Made by a program: the position numbers and the translations under genes. Below are positions 11,420 to 21,449 of a stretch of DNA of 64,000 nt, one piece after another. The notes under the pieces were generated by a model. That model saw nothing but the letters and a program-made list of their open reading frames with translations, ran no database searches and had not been told where the DNA came from. Position 1 is the first letter of the stretch; the number at the start of each line of letters is the position of its first letter. Source of the stretch: Entonaema liquescens (taxonomy: Eukaryota > Ascomycota > Sordariomycetes > Xylariales > Xylariaceae); the NCBI GenBank assembly GCA_902805475.1, contig CADCSX010000005.1:507501-571500 (forward strand). Direction: 5' to 3'.

Positions 11420-12200
11420 TTACGCAGAGAAATCCAATCTATATACCGATAACCACGTGTACCATACCATCGAGGTCCTTTGTTCGGAAAGCTTTCTCAG
11501 ATCCCATGACTGAACCCATGCAAGCTGTATGCTCTCTTCAATACAATCTCCAATCTTCATTAACTGTTCGACCATGCCATTCCCCGCAATACCCCAAGTT
11601 TTTATCATTCCCTTGCCTTTGAAGATACTCGCTAAGCCGCTTCCGGCTTTCATCGCTACCGAAATTCTGGTTTTGTCTTTAAGCTCCCCTCAAAACTGCG
11701 ACGCCTTACATGAATTAGCTCCCGAGCGGGTTGCAAATCTTCAATTGTTGACGTATATTACCAGTCGCGGGGACCTATCACATCAAAGAACCATGATTCT
11801 TCACTAGGCTCCTCATAGCTTAGCTACGGCAGTACTCTTGACTATACGGATAGTAGCATCAAACACCGCGGGGTATATCTTCAACTTTGTTCCACAGCAT
11901 CGGGTCCGAGCGACTTCCGCCCATTCCGATGGAACTAATAATTCCATTGATACCGACCATGGCTTGTCGGCCATGTCTCGGAGTAACTAGATTTCCCTCG
12001 ATGCAGGCTTGTACATGTAGCACAATCCGTATAGACATTCCGACCTTTCAAGCGTGTTGCACAGGTAGCAATCATCATTCTCCCCAATTGTCGTCACCGT
12101 GTCGCATCCCGTGTGGGTCATGATATATAACGGCGACATGGTGGTCTTCAGCTCATCACGACCCATCGGCTATAACCGGATTTCAGTACTTATTTGCCGG
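11420..12200 (-). pseudogene. Degenerate coding relic, family not recognised
   Basis: Minus-strand translation shows protein-like pieces in changing frames: GNLVTPRHGRQAMVGINGI and SIGMGGSRSDPMLWNKV (about 12,010-11,890), then after a one-base shift DATIRIVKSTAVAK (about 11,860-11,820), then EESWFFDVIGPRDW (about 11,810-11,770) ending in TAA, then a 77-codon frame at 11653-11420. Stops and shifts separate all pieces. I could not assign a family. The alternation of coherent segments with lesions suggests a dead gene rather than random sequence. Confidence 0.4.
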
Positions 12201-12242
12201 AGCTTAGTTCCCTATCCACGGACGTCTCCGATTTGTATTTAT

Positions 12243-12647
12243 TTAAGCATATGTTCTCCATAGAGACCATACAGCAATGGCAACAAAAGCACCCCAATGT
12301 CCGAAAGCCTTTCCCCTAGCTTTATCCCCGCCGTGAAGCCAGACTATGATACCGTCGCCTAACCCCGCAAGAGACATGACGGCTGTCATGATCGTGACAG
12401 CGTTGTCGTATCCGTAATATTGCAGAGCTCCCAATGCTAGTCCGTACGTGGTCTCACGGATGCCTTTCAAATAAATTAGTGGGGAAGCGTATTCCTCATT
12501 GACTGTGTCGTGCTTCCGCCGGCGCGCGGATTCTAGCGGTAGGCCGTAACGGTGGTATTCCATCTTTGGACTAAGGAAGCAGTTAATGCCAAGAAGCACG
12601 CTTCCGACCCCGATGATGTAGACGGGTATAGGTGACGGAGACGGCAT
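12243..12647 (-). CDS. Small multi-pass membrane protein, DUF4267-like
   Basis: A single exon of 134 codons from the ATG at 12647 (codons further upstream lack an ATG). Three to four hydrophobic segments are visible: YIIGVGSVLLGINCF (residues about 10-24), the GIRETTYGLALGALQYYGYD stretch, VTIMTAVMSLAGLGDGIIVW, and the C-terminal HWGAFVAIAVWSL. The conserved YLKGIRE and GDGIIVW blocks and overall length fit fungal DUF4267 proteins, whose function is unknown. It stands alone between a relic and a 2-kb empty stretch. Confidence 0.72.
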   Translation of the reverse strand: MPSPSPIPVYIIGVGSVLLGINCFLSPKMEYHRYGLPLESARRRKHDTVNEEYASPLIYLKGIRETTYGLALGALQYYGYDNAVTIMTAVMSLAGLGDGIIVWLHGGDKARGKAFGHWGAFVAIAVWSLWRTYA

Positions 12648-14696
12648 ATTGGTTTCAGTAAAGTTCGTCACAAATGTTTTCAAACTATTAGATGGGATAT
12701 CTGTATCATATTAATGCCGGGCTGTCTTTATTATATTGGGGTAGTCAATTGATAGGGGCTAGTTATGTGACCTGAACCAATATTTACTCGGAATGGCAAG
12801 TCGCCGGAGATAGTAACCGCGCGGTATCCACGCCTAAAATCCGATTCGAAAAAACTGGAGTTCAGGGTAAGTTTACTGGTATGCTCTGCTTGTATACGGG
12901 ATAAGTAGATACCTAAATATGTGCATACCTTTCACTGGCTAAGAACCTTAGATCAAGATGCTCTTGCTCTTACTCTTGCTCTTACTCTTGCTCTTACGTT
13001 GATGGCTCCGCCTCCTGAAACTGTGGTTTGGACTACTTAATGACTTTGGCCTACGTGCGGTTACAGCTGACGAATATTATTTTCACCATTCCACAGTAGA
13101 AATAATAGCTATACGCGTATTGATACTCATCGTTTCATTCCTGGGATCAGACATGGCCTGTCTAGCTAAAATATTAGGCTCCTCGCAAGATATAAACCTA
13201 AATTGGTATCTGAGCATGATTCCATATCCTGTTACATGATAGAGTCAAGAAATTGAATGTGACTATCATTCTGGAGCTTCCCGGTCTAACTTGGTGACTG
13301 CCAATTCTCCTCAAGACACAGGTATTTAACCTGCCTCTCATAGTCCTTTAATCAGTTAAACCTCTAAAGCCAATTCTATCTTGGCGAAAGTGCCCTTGAT
13401 TAATGGAAGACACTGATTCCGAAATTGATCGTACAATCGTACAACTGAAAACTCGGCTCGTATTTAGGCTAGGTACCGAATGGTTACTTTATACTTAAAG
13501 GACATCTTGGGAATCTTCATAATGACAAGTCGAATATGTGTACTCCTATAAGAAAAAGACTGGATAAATGGGAATGGAATGTTAAGCCTCAATAAAGCAG
13601 TGGCTGAAGCTCTAGATGTTAAAGTTGAAGACCCGCAGTCTCTAGAAACCCTTAATTTGGTAATGATGCTAAAGGCCGGGAGAGCTCGTAAACGCCCACG
13701 TGTGGAAGTGGACAAGTGAAGTCCGTGCGGGTTATCCGTCGAACGACGTGACGAACGATAGAAGAATAGAAACGAGCTTGTCTCCACCAGGCTAGAGCTT
13801 CATCTTGGTTAGCGGACCACCAGGATCGGACGAATGTAGGCAATATTCTACGAGTTACCAACCCCGCGACACACGATCTTGTAAGTGCTGACTACGCCGG
13901 GAGAGGCCCGCGACGTGGGTGACATGGATATCTCACCGAGTTGGGTGTATCAGCTGCGACAAGGCCGAGCTTTGATATATCCTAGTTGCAGATCTTCTGA
14001 CGAACGGGGACGCAAGCTTCGTTATCATTTCTGTTTGTTAATCGAAATGAACGCGGGTGGAGTCGCATTGGACCTGGGGTCGAAGCCGCGATGGCGTTTC
14101 ATCGTAGAAACATAAAACTAAGGCTGTCGACGTGGAGTTTAAGAAACTTGAATACTCGTCATCCCTTTTTGAATGGCTTAGGTCCCTAATGGATGAGGAT
14201 TTGCATCGTCTTTATCTACTGTAACAGTATAGCAAACCATTCAGATGAGGTTTGATGGATAAATGCGTTTCGCAAAAATATGTAGCTTTGGTTTTGGTCT
14301 GATATGAGGTCTCGTTTACAGGGGTTTTCAATATTGTATCGCATCGACTTGGCGCTCTGATTCGTAATGATTCGCACAAGGACCTCAGTTTCAGATCCAC
14401 GCTATGGCTAACCCGAGTGAGACTCTTTTGCTTCACGATCTTTCACCCCTGTTTGGTCTCCTTAACATGTTTCTTAGGCGTCCTCTCATTACCGACGATG
14501 CTCTGTTCCTTGTATATATAAAAGAAGCTGAGAAGATCACTTCCAGTTCTATGTAGATCCTCAACTGCGCATCTATTGAAGATCTCGCAAGATACTTTCG
14601 TTTACTACTGCGATACTTACCATTTCGCTTGGGCCACTCCTCACCGAAAACACTCATTTTAAAAGTAGCCTGAAGTGAAAATTCACCGTCGTCATC
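12648..14696. other. Two-kb gene-poor stretch
   Basis: No reading frame here shows recognisable protein content; frames of 60-107 codons on both strands look random. It contains the 36-bp CTCTTG/CTCTTA tandem repeat listed separately. Confidence 0.5.
12961..12996. repeat. Tandem repeat, three copies of a 12-mer
   Basis: Three perfect head-to-tail copies of CTCTTGCTCTTA in a gene-free stretch. Confidence 0.9.
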
Positions 14697-15026
14697 ATGA
14701 AGTTCCTAGCTCTCCCTACTATCACCACATTCTTCGCCGCATGCGCCTCACTTGTCACGGCTCTACCCGTCGAAGCTGAAGCAAACACCACCAGCACGCC
14801 CAGCAGCACTACAAGCAATAACTGCTCCATGGACAAGATAAGAGAGTGTGTTGACGACACAGGACTCGAGAGCACGATATGTTTTAAGCAAGTATGCACT
14901 GGCGTACAAGGACCACCGAGGAAAAGCAAACGCCAAGAGGATCGATGCACCGAAGAGAACCTCCTCCAATGCGCAGTGATGGAATGGCGGGAGGCCGAAG
15001 TGTGCTTTCAAGAATTCTGCCTGTAA
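14697..15026 (+). CDS. Small secreted cysteine-rich protein with duplicated motif and Kex2 site
   Basis: The 109-residue protein has a clear signal peptide (residues 1 to about 22, ending near ALP) and a Ser/Thr/Asn-rich linker with a potential N-glycosylation site at Asn30. Two cysteine blocks follow with identical spacing, C-x7-C-x10-C-x4-C: cysteines 43, 51, 62, 67 and again 84, 92, 103, 108. A dibasic Lys-Arg (78-79) lies between them, preceded by Arg-Lys (75-76), fitting cleavage by the Golgi protease Kex2. Each unit looks like a helical hairpin closed by two disulfides. This is the profile of a fungal effector or a Kex2-processed repeat peptide; no homologue is recognised and no function is claimed. 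Single exon, eight cysteines in total, normal start context. Confidence 0.75.
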   Translation: MKFLALPTITTFFAACASLVTALPVEAEANTTSTPSSTTSNNCSMDKIRECVDDTGLESTICFKQVCTGVQGPPRKSKRQEDRCTEENLLQCAVMEWREAEVCFQEFCL

Positions 15027-15462
15027 AACCACACGGGGGCGTTAGGTATATGGATGGGAAAGGGTTAGGGGTTCTCGCGATCAAATGACCCATGGGACAT
15101 GAATGCGATCATTCAGAAAGATGACAGTGCGTCGCGGAATACGTACACCTCTCCTTTATACTACCGCTCGACGAAGTGGAGCCAGAACATGATCTGAACC
15201 CTATTATATATCCCCCGAGTTTAAACAGCGGAACTCACTCAACCAGAGACGGGATCTATGGGGGTTTAAACCTCATTCATTGGATTGTACTTGTAACTGT
15301 ACTTTAAAGGCGGCAGAGCTGGTCTTGGAGGTCATTTTTGACATGTCTGACGGCTGTTACGATTATGTCTACGAACATATTTTAAAAATAAAGTAAAACT
15401 ATTGAGATACCCCCTTTTGAAATTTTCATTTTTCTAAATTAAAAACTGTGAGCTATTAACGC
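15027..15462. other. Intergenic, nothing recognised
   Basis: About 435 bp. Two GTTTAAAC octamers occur (about 15,220 and 15,263), and the last 100 bp are AT-rich. No gene is seen. Confidence 0.5.
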
Positions 15463-15714
15463 GCGGTTCTATGAGCTGACGAGAGAGCTACTAGAGTTCT
15501 ATTCTCAAGCTGAAGAACTCAATGATCCGCAAAATGGTTCTAGAATTCTTCGTTTAATCGGAGATAATATTCCTTCACCCTAGGATTGGACGAACATCTT
15601 GACACCGACATCCAAGGCAATAGCATCGAGCTACATATCAACTAAGGCTCGCTACAGAAACCCACGCAAAGCTCTCATTAAAGTTCCCATTCGTCATCCT
15701 TCGGTTAAGATTTA
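15463..15714 (+). pseudogene. Short coding relic upstream of the beta-lactamase-like gene
   Basis: One frame reads 84 codons with a single in-frame TAG at 15581-15583, including FYELTRELLEFYSQAEELN and later KARYRNPRKALIKVPIRHP. It has no ATG in a sensible place and ends in TAA just before the next gene. The composition looks coding (possibly transposon-derived), but no family is recognised. Confidence 0.3.
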
Positions 15715-15730
15715 AGAGAGAAATGTAACC

Positions 15731-17586
15731 ATGTGGCATTCTAGCAGAAGCGAAGCTATCAATTGGCTAAAGCTTCATCCTTCTCTCAGCCCCTCGTATG
15801 TTATATTCTCACAGCTTAGCTCCGTGACTGCGTCTTCCCGGAGAACTAATCACGAAGATACGCCCCTAGTCAATGTACATTATAAGTCACCGAACTTAGA
15901 CCCCAGGCGAGCGACGAATATTAATGCATCGACCATCTATCGGCTTGGAAGCGTTTCTAAGCTATTCACGGTGTTAGCGGTCCTCAAGACGGAAGGCGTC
16001 AGCATGGAAGAACCTATCACCAAGTATCTGCCACAACTCGAGGAACTTAAGCAGCGACAAGATGGGGCGAAGGGCCAGCTCACAATCATTGACTGGGACG
16101 ATATTACTCTCCAATCTCTGGCATCGCATATGAGCGGTATTGGGACAGATTGTAAGAATATAATTCGACGAACTAAACTTATGGATGGCTAGCACTAACA
16201 AAAGGATCAAGTTGTGACCGACATGACGAGCCTCAGGGTCGACTGGACAGTACTTGGACTCCCTAACCCTAGTAACGTTCTTAACTGCCGCGGCTTCCAA
16301 GGCATTGGGCCTTGTAAGGAGGAAGGTTAGTTGACAGCATATTATGCTCCACCCCTAACTGTTCTTACACGTTGTGCGCTAGATTTCTGGGAAAATTTTG
16401 GGAAACTCGGTCCTGCTTTTGCGCAGCAGACCACCCCCTTGTATTCGAACAGTGCATTCTACTTGCTTAGCTTGGTCGTTGAGTCAGTGTCCGGGCTGTC
16501 GTTCAAAGATTTCGTCCAGAAGAACATTTTAGACCCGGCTGGCATGACAAGGACTTCGTTCGCGAAACCGGACGACAAGCTTGGCGTTATCATCCAGAAT
16601 GACACAACATGGGACGATCTTCTGGGAGTCGATAATCCGTAAGTAAACATTTGTAGTAATTATTGTATATTGGAACATATATATTAACGGGAAGAGACAG
16701 TGCTGCCGCATACTACTCGAGTACGGAGGGCCTCCTCGCTTTTGGCGAAGCAATATTAACCCACAAATTGCTCTCACCGGCGCAAACCCGTAAGTGGCTG
16801 AAGCCAGTGACACCTACCTCGTCATTGGGCTTGTTCATCGGCGCTCCATGGGAGATTGCACGGGGCAATAACCTTACATCAGACCAACGACCCATCGATG
16901 TGTACGCTAAGGCGGGCGACGTCGGCACGCACCACGCTATGTTCAGCCTGATCCCGGACTACGACATCGTCGTGAGCGTGCTTATTACCGGAGCCAAAGC
17001 CGGGGCTGAAACCACGCAAATCATAACCTCGCTCGTGACGCAGTCACTGCTACCAGCTATCGAGGCCGCCGGTAAGGACGATGCCTTGGCTCGGTTTTCA
17101 GGTACATATAGGGACGAGAAAACTGACTCTAGTATCACCTTAACTGTTGATGACGACGGTCCTGGACTTAACATCGAAGATTGGACGGTCCGCGGCCAGA
17201 ACGTACGTGAGAACTGGCCTCGCTTCCTCACGTCTCCGAGCGCTGAGACTGGAGGATTGAACGTGTCAATGCGGCTGTGTCCAACTGGCCTGAGCACTGA
17301 CTCGAGAACGGCGTGGCGTGCAGTCGCACAACCTGGTACGCCCGAGCAGCTTGCTCCATTGGAGGCGTCCTTGTTCTGGCCTCATGGTAGCTGTGTGACC
17401 TGGACTATGATGGATAGAGCCATATACGGGTTCGGTGCTCTCGAGGAGGTTGTCTTTAACCTGGCTGATACAAAGTTAGGAAATACTGTCTCGAGTGTCG
17501 ATTTGGTAGGGGTTCGGGTGTCATTGCAGAGAACTACGAAATATCCGGAGCAGGTGTGTCGGAACTTGAGCAATAGTTTCATCTGA
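15731..17586 (+). CDS. Beta-lactamase-fold serine hydrolase (class C / LACTB-like)
   Basis: Exons 15731-16151, 16212-16325, 16383-16638 and 16701-17586 join in frame to 558 residues. The serine-lysine motif SVSK (Ser74-Lys77) follows the usual YRLG lead, and the second motif Y-S-N is in PLYSNSAFYLLSLVVE. A GDVGTHHAMFSLIPDYDIVVSVL stretch supplies the third region. The C-terminal ~200 residues are a beta-rich extension common in fungal members. These enzymes hydrolyse esters, peptides or polyketide lactones; the substrate cannot be read here. Family members usually have a signal peptide and about 50 more N-terminal residues; this one starts abruptly next to a relic, so the N-terminus may be truncated or mis-assigned. 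An alternative acceptor at 16695 would add two residues. Confidence 0.8.
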
Positions 17587-18746
17587 ACATTGTTCTTTAT
17601 ATCTATGTATGATTCGGTATGGTTGAGAAGTTCATCCCATGTACTTACCCGGATTTAAGGGGTCCCTGTCTTGGGTGGAAGATCTGCTTTCTGGAAAGTT
17701 TAATAATAGAAAATCCATCTAAGCTCCCATGCCTTAACCATATACAGTACTGCATCTACGTATACCGTTTGGCCGAGGGTTTTGAATAATATCCAACTCT
17801 AAGGTGTGTATTGAGTCAACTTGAAATCTTCCAAAGCATAATTTCGCCAAGTGCATCGGCATAAACAATCCCTTTCGCATATTGCATTGACGAGTGCTCG
17901 GCCAGTTGTTACGCCATATCTTATCGACATGTAATTCCTTGGTTGCTACCTCGCTATCACCATCACAATTCCCAACTTCCCAGAACTAACATTCAGTGTC
18001 GTCTTGTGCTGCCCCTGTGACTACATTCGTAGTATTTTATAAAGCACCGAATATACATCATCGGCACAGTTTTGATGTAACCCTGCCGGCAGTCGCAGAT
18101 AAATTACCTGCCATGCCGGATATGTGCTTCCGCCAGGTTCCAGCTTCTTGCATAGTACATCATGCAGGGTCAATACGAGTATGGAATGCCACCCACCTAG
18201 AGACACGCGGAAAGTCGTAATTAAGTGCCGGCAGGGAGCCGCTGCATACAATTGTAACCTGCAGACGTTAGACAAGAAAAAAAAAAGGGACCTTATCACA
18301 AGTGTTTGAAAAGAGTTGGCAGAAAATTCTGTATTGAATTTTTGGAGAGCTAGCCTGTTTGTATATTGCAAATTAGCCATCCCGTGGCCCGGGTATCCTG
18401 CCCAAAATAGAGTCCCAGGCGTCTTCTAGTGTCTTCCCACATCCCAATCCCTTGATAATGTATGTACAACATGTGCGCGTGTCTCCCTCATCCTAGGCCA
18501 GGCCGTTCTGCCTGTCCGTCTAGCTTCCCTTATTTGATATATTGAAAAAATGGCGCTCCCGAGCGCCGAGGTGGAGCTCCCGGCCACCTGATGAAGAAGT
18601 AAATTAGAGGACTTGCTCTTAGAATATATACACCTGAAAAATAATATTGCTGTTAAAGAAGAAATAGCCACATTTGGCATAAAAATGGAATTTCCAGACA
18701 CCGTCCCGCAGGAAGTGTGGCGCCTGTCTCACAACCCCTTATTCAT
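17587..18746. other. Gene-free 1.16 kb
   Basis: No supported gene. Frames of 60-119 codons on both strands overlap each other and have no recognisable content. The stretch separates convergent genes and probably holds both 3' ends. Confidence 0.5.
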
Positions 18747-21449
18747 TTAGAACTTAGGGATGCCAGTTGTGCAGGGGCACAATCCTTCAGGAGTGGAGGT
18801 CACTGTGGTGGTGATTACGCTGATGATGGTAGAAGTAATACCACCGCCGATAGTTTCGAAAACAGTTGTGGTGCTGCCGCCTCCACCAATAGTCTTGGTG
18901 ACGGTAGTCTCGCCTCCACCGATGGTCTTGGTGACTGTTGACGGCGCTGAGCCAGTAATAGTGACAGTAGATGGCTCAAGGGTCTTGGTAATGGTCTTCT
19001 CACCACCACCGCCAATGGTCTTGGTAACAGTCTTGTTCTCACCACCACCAATAGTCTTAGTGACAGTCTTGTCCTCACCACCGCCGACAGTCTTGGTAAC
19101 AGTAGCATCGCCACCACCACCAATAGTCTTAGTAACAACCTTGCCCTTACCGTCACCTCCAATAGTCTTGGTGACAACCGTTGGGGGGTTTGAGACAGTA
19201 ATGATGGTAGTCTCACCGTCACCCCCACCGACGGTCTTAGTAATGACTGAAGGAGGGTTAGAGACGGTAATGACGGTCTCGTCGTCGCCTCCGCCAACGG
19301 TCTTGGTGACAACTGTTGGAGGATTTGTCACAGTAACGACCGTAGTCTCACCGTCACCCCCGCCGATGGTCTTAGTAACAACCGAAGGAGGATTGGAGAC
19401 AGTAATGACGGTAGTCTCATCATCACCCCCACCGACGGTCTTAGTAACAACCGATGGCGGGTTTGATAGAGTAATAGTCCTTACATTGCCGTCACCAATA
19501 GTAACTGTCACGACAGGGTTCTGGGTAGGCTTCTCCTTTTCGGGGTTAGAGACAGTCACGGTGCGAATGACGGCCGAGGACGAAGAGCCAATGTTGACAG
19601 TAGTAGTAATAACCGTCTCAATGGGGGTCTCAGATGGGGTAGATTGGGTTACCTGAAGAGAGGGTGTTAGTAACTACTCAAGAAAATATCGGGGCGATTC
19701 GTGACTTACAGTCTCGGTGATAACACCAGTGCTGTCGGAAATAGTTACGGTAATGACAGAACCACCATCGCCATTGCCGCCATCGTCTGTGGGCGAAGGA
19801 CCCTCTGTAACGGTAGTAACGCTGGGGACATCACCGCCATTGTCACCGCTTCCCGAGGGCTTAGATCCTGTCTCAGTAGCAGTAGCAGAAGAGTCAGTAG
19901 GATTAGCGGGAGGAGTTGCGGTGTAAGACTCCACGATAGATGATGAGATCGCCGGGGCTTCAGTGACCGGGCAGACGGTGGTAGTAATACCGATGACGCT
20001 CGTTACAACGATGCTTGAGTAGGCATCTGGCGGGAGCGAAGTGAGGCCGGCGGTATCAGTGGCAGCCGGGCAGTTGGAGACCGTAGATGCGCATGAGATG
20101 ATTGTCGAGACGGAAGTTATACTGACCGTCAATGTCGTCAAGGGGACAGTTCCATTCTGGGTAGCGTTTACGAACGGAGGGAAAGTAGACGTGGAATTCA
20201 GAAGCGGCGGAGACGTGATAGTTGGGCCAGTTGGGCCACTTGAAGTAGCGCTGCTGGTGACCACAGTCGAGCTGGCAGCATCTACAGACGAAGTACTGTT
20301 GACAATAGCTGTCGAGGAGGTGATACCAGATGAGGTGCTAGCAATGATGTCCGTGGAGGAAGAGCTGACGATTCCAGAGCTAATAGTCGACGAACTGACA
20401 ACCTCAGAGCTGATAGTTGAAGAACTAACAACCTCGGAACTGATGGTCGATGAGCTAACAGTCTCAGTGCTGATTGTCGAAGAGCTGGCGATCTCAGAGC
20501 TGAAGGTTGAAGAGCTAACAATCTCAGAGTTGATGGTTGAAGAGCTAACAATCTCAGAGTTGATGGTTGAGGAACTGACAACTCCGGAACTAGTGGTAGG
20601 AGAGCCGACAATCTCAGAGCTAATAGTCGACGAGCTGACTATTCCAGAGCTGATAGTTGAAGAGCTAGCAATCTCAGAGCTGGCGGTTGAAGAGCTGATA
20701 ATTTCAGAGCTAATAGTTGAAGGGCTGACAACCTCAGAGCTGAAGGTTGAAGAACTAACAATCTCGGAACTGACAGTTGAAGAGCTAACGATCTCAGAGC
20801 TAAAGGTCGACGAGCTAACAATTTCAGAGCTGGTGGCAGGGGAGCTGAAAATCTCAGAGCTAATGGTTGAAGAGCTGATGATTTCAGAACTAATAGTTGA
20901 AGCAGTAGTGTCCGGCGGCAAACTGCTACTGCTTGTGATGATCGATGAAGCACTGTCGGTAGGCGAACTACTGCTGATTGTCACACTTAACGTAGCACTG
21001 TCTACTGGCGAAGTGCTGGTTGTGAAACTGCTTGTTGTTAAAATCGATTCTGGTTTCCTATTAGCTTAGACTATTTCGTTAGTATTTGGCATGTCCTTAC
21101 CACTTATCGTCGGAGTATCCGTGGGATATCCATCGGTCGGGTATTCATCGGTCGGGTAACCATCATTCGGGTATCCCTCTGTCGGATACGCGTCGGTGGG
21201 CACGTCCGGTGTGGAAGACTCAGAGGTAGAAATACTGCTGATAACCTCTGAGGATGAGGTAATGATACTACTCGTCTCAGGGATGGGGGTCGAGGAATCG
21301 AATACAGGCGTAGTGATCGTGCTCGAAATAGGTACGCTTGTGGTTGAGTTTTGAAAGACATAAGATCTCGGGAATTCCCGTCGTGCCGCTGCCCTATCCG
21401 CAAGCAGATAGAAGGCAACGGCCAAAGTGTCTTTTCTTCTAAACAGCAT
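18747..21449 (-). CDS. Ser/Thr-rich repetitive cell-wall/adhesin-like protein
   Basis: Three exons (21449-21101, 21064-19710, 19652-18747) give 869 residues in frame. After a short N-terminus comes Ser/Thr-rich sequence, then a tyrosine-proline block (YPTDGYPTDEYPTDGYPTD, about residues 95-110). A central array of a 10-residue repeat, SSTISSEIVS and variants (about 20 copies), is followed by two cysteines and a last third built from 23-residue units VVTKTVGGGDDETTVITVSNPPS and shorter VTKTIGGGE units. It ends in CPCTTGIPKF with no hydrophobic GPI tail. The composition predicts a heavily O-mannosylated extended surface protein. The first intron is only 36 bp and the 5' hydrophobic segment is weak as a signal peptide, so the N-terminus is the least certain part. 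Confidence 0.75.
18860..19480 (-). repeat. Tandem repeats encoding V-T-K-T-[VI]-G-G-G units
   Basis: Near-regular repeats, about 69 bp in the 5' part of the gene direction and shorter (about 36-42 bp) further on, encode Gly-Gly-Gly-spaced beta-like units. Copies differ mostly at third positions, which suggests purifying selection on the protein after duplication. Confidence 0.75.
20340..20920 (-). repeat. 30-bp tandem repeats encoding SSTISSEIVS-type units
   Basis: About twenty imperfect copies of a 30-bp unit in the middle of the wall-protein gene. The regular unit makes copy-number change by recombination likely. Confidence 0.8.

Noticed and set aside
18600..18746. Possible further exon after the wall-protein stop encoding a GPI anchor
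   Set aside because: No donor site or hydrophobic tail was seen downstream; the stop at 18747 follows a plausible C-terminus.
20340..20920. Regular repeats that could suggest a CRISPR-like array
   Set aside because: The units are contiguous, lack spacers, are in frame within an exon, and the organism is a fungus.
20041..21069. 342-codon plus-strand frame and other long frames opposite the wall-protein gene (also 18760-19656)
   Set aside because: They are antisense shadows of a low-complexity repeat array; the minus-strand reading has spliced exons, typical Ser/Thr wall-protein content and a normal start.
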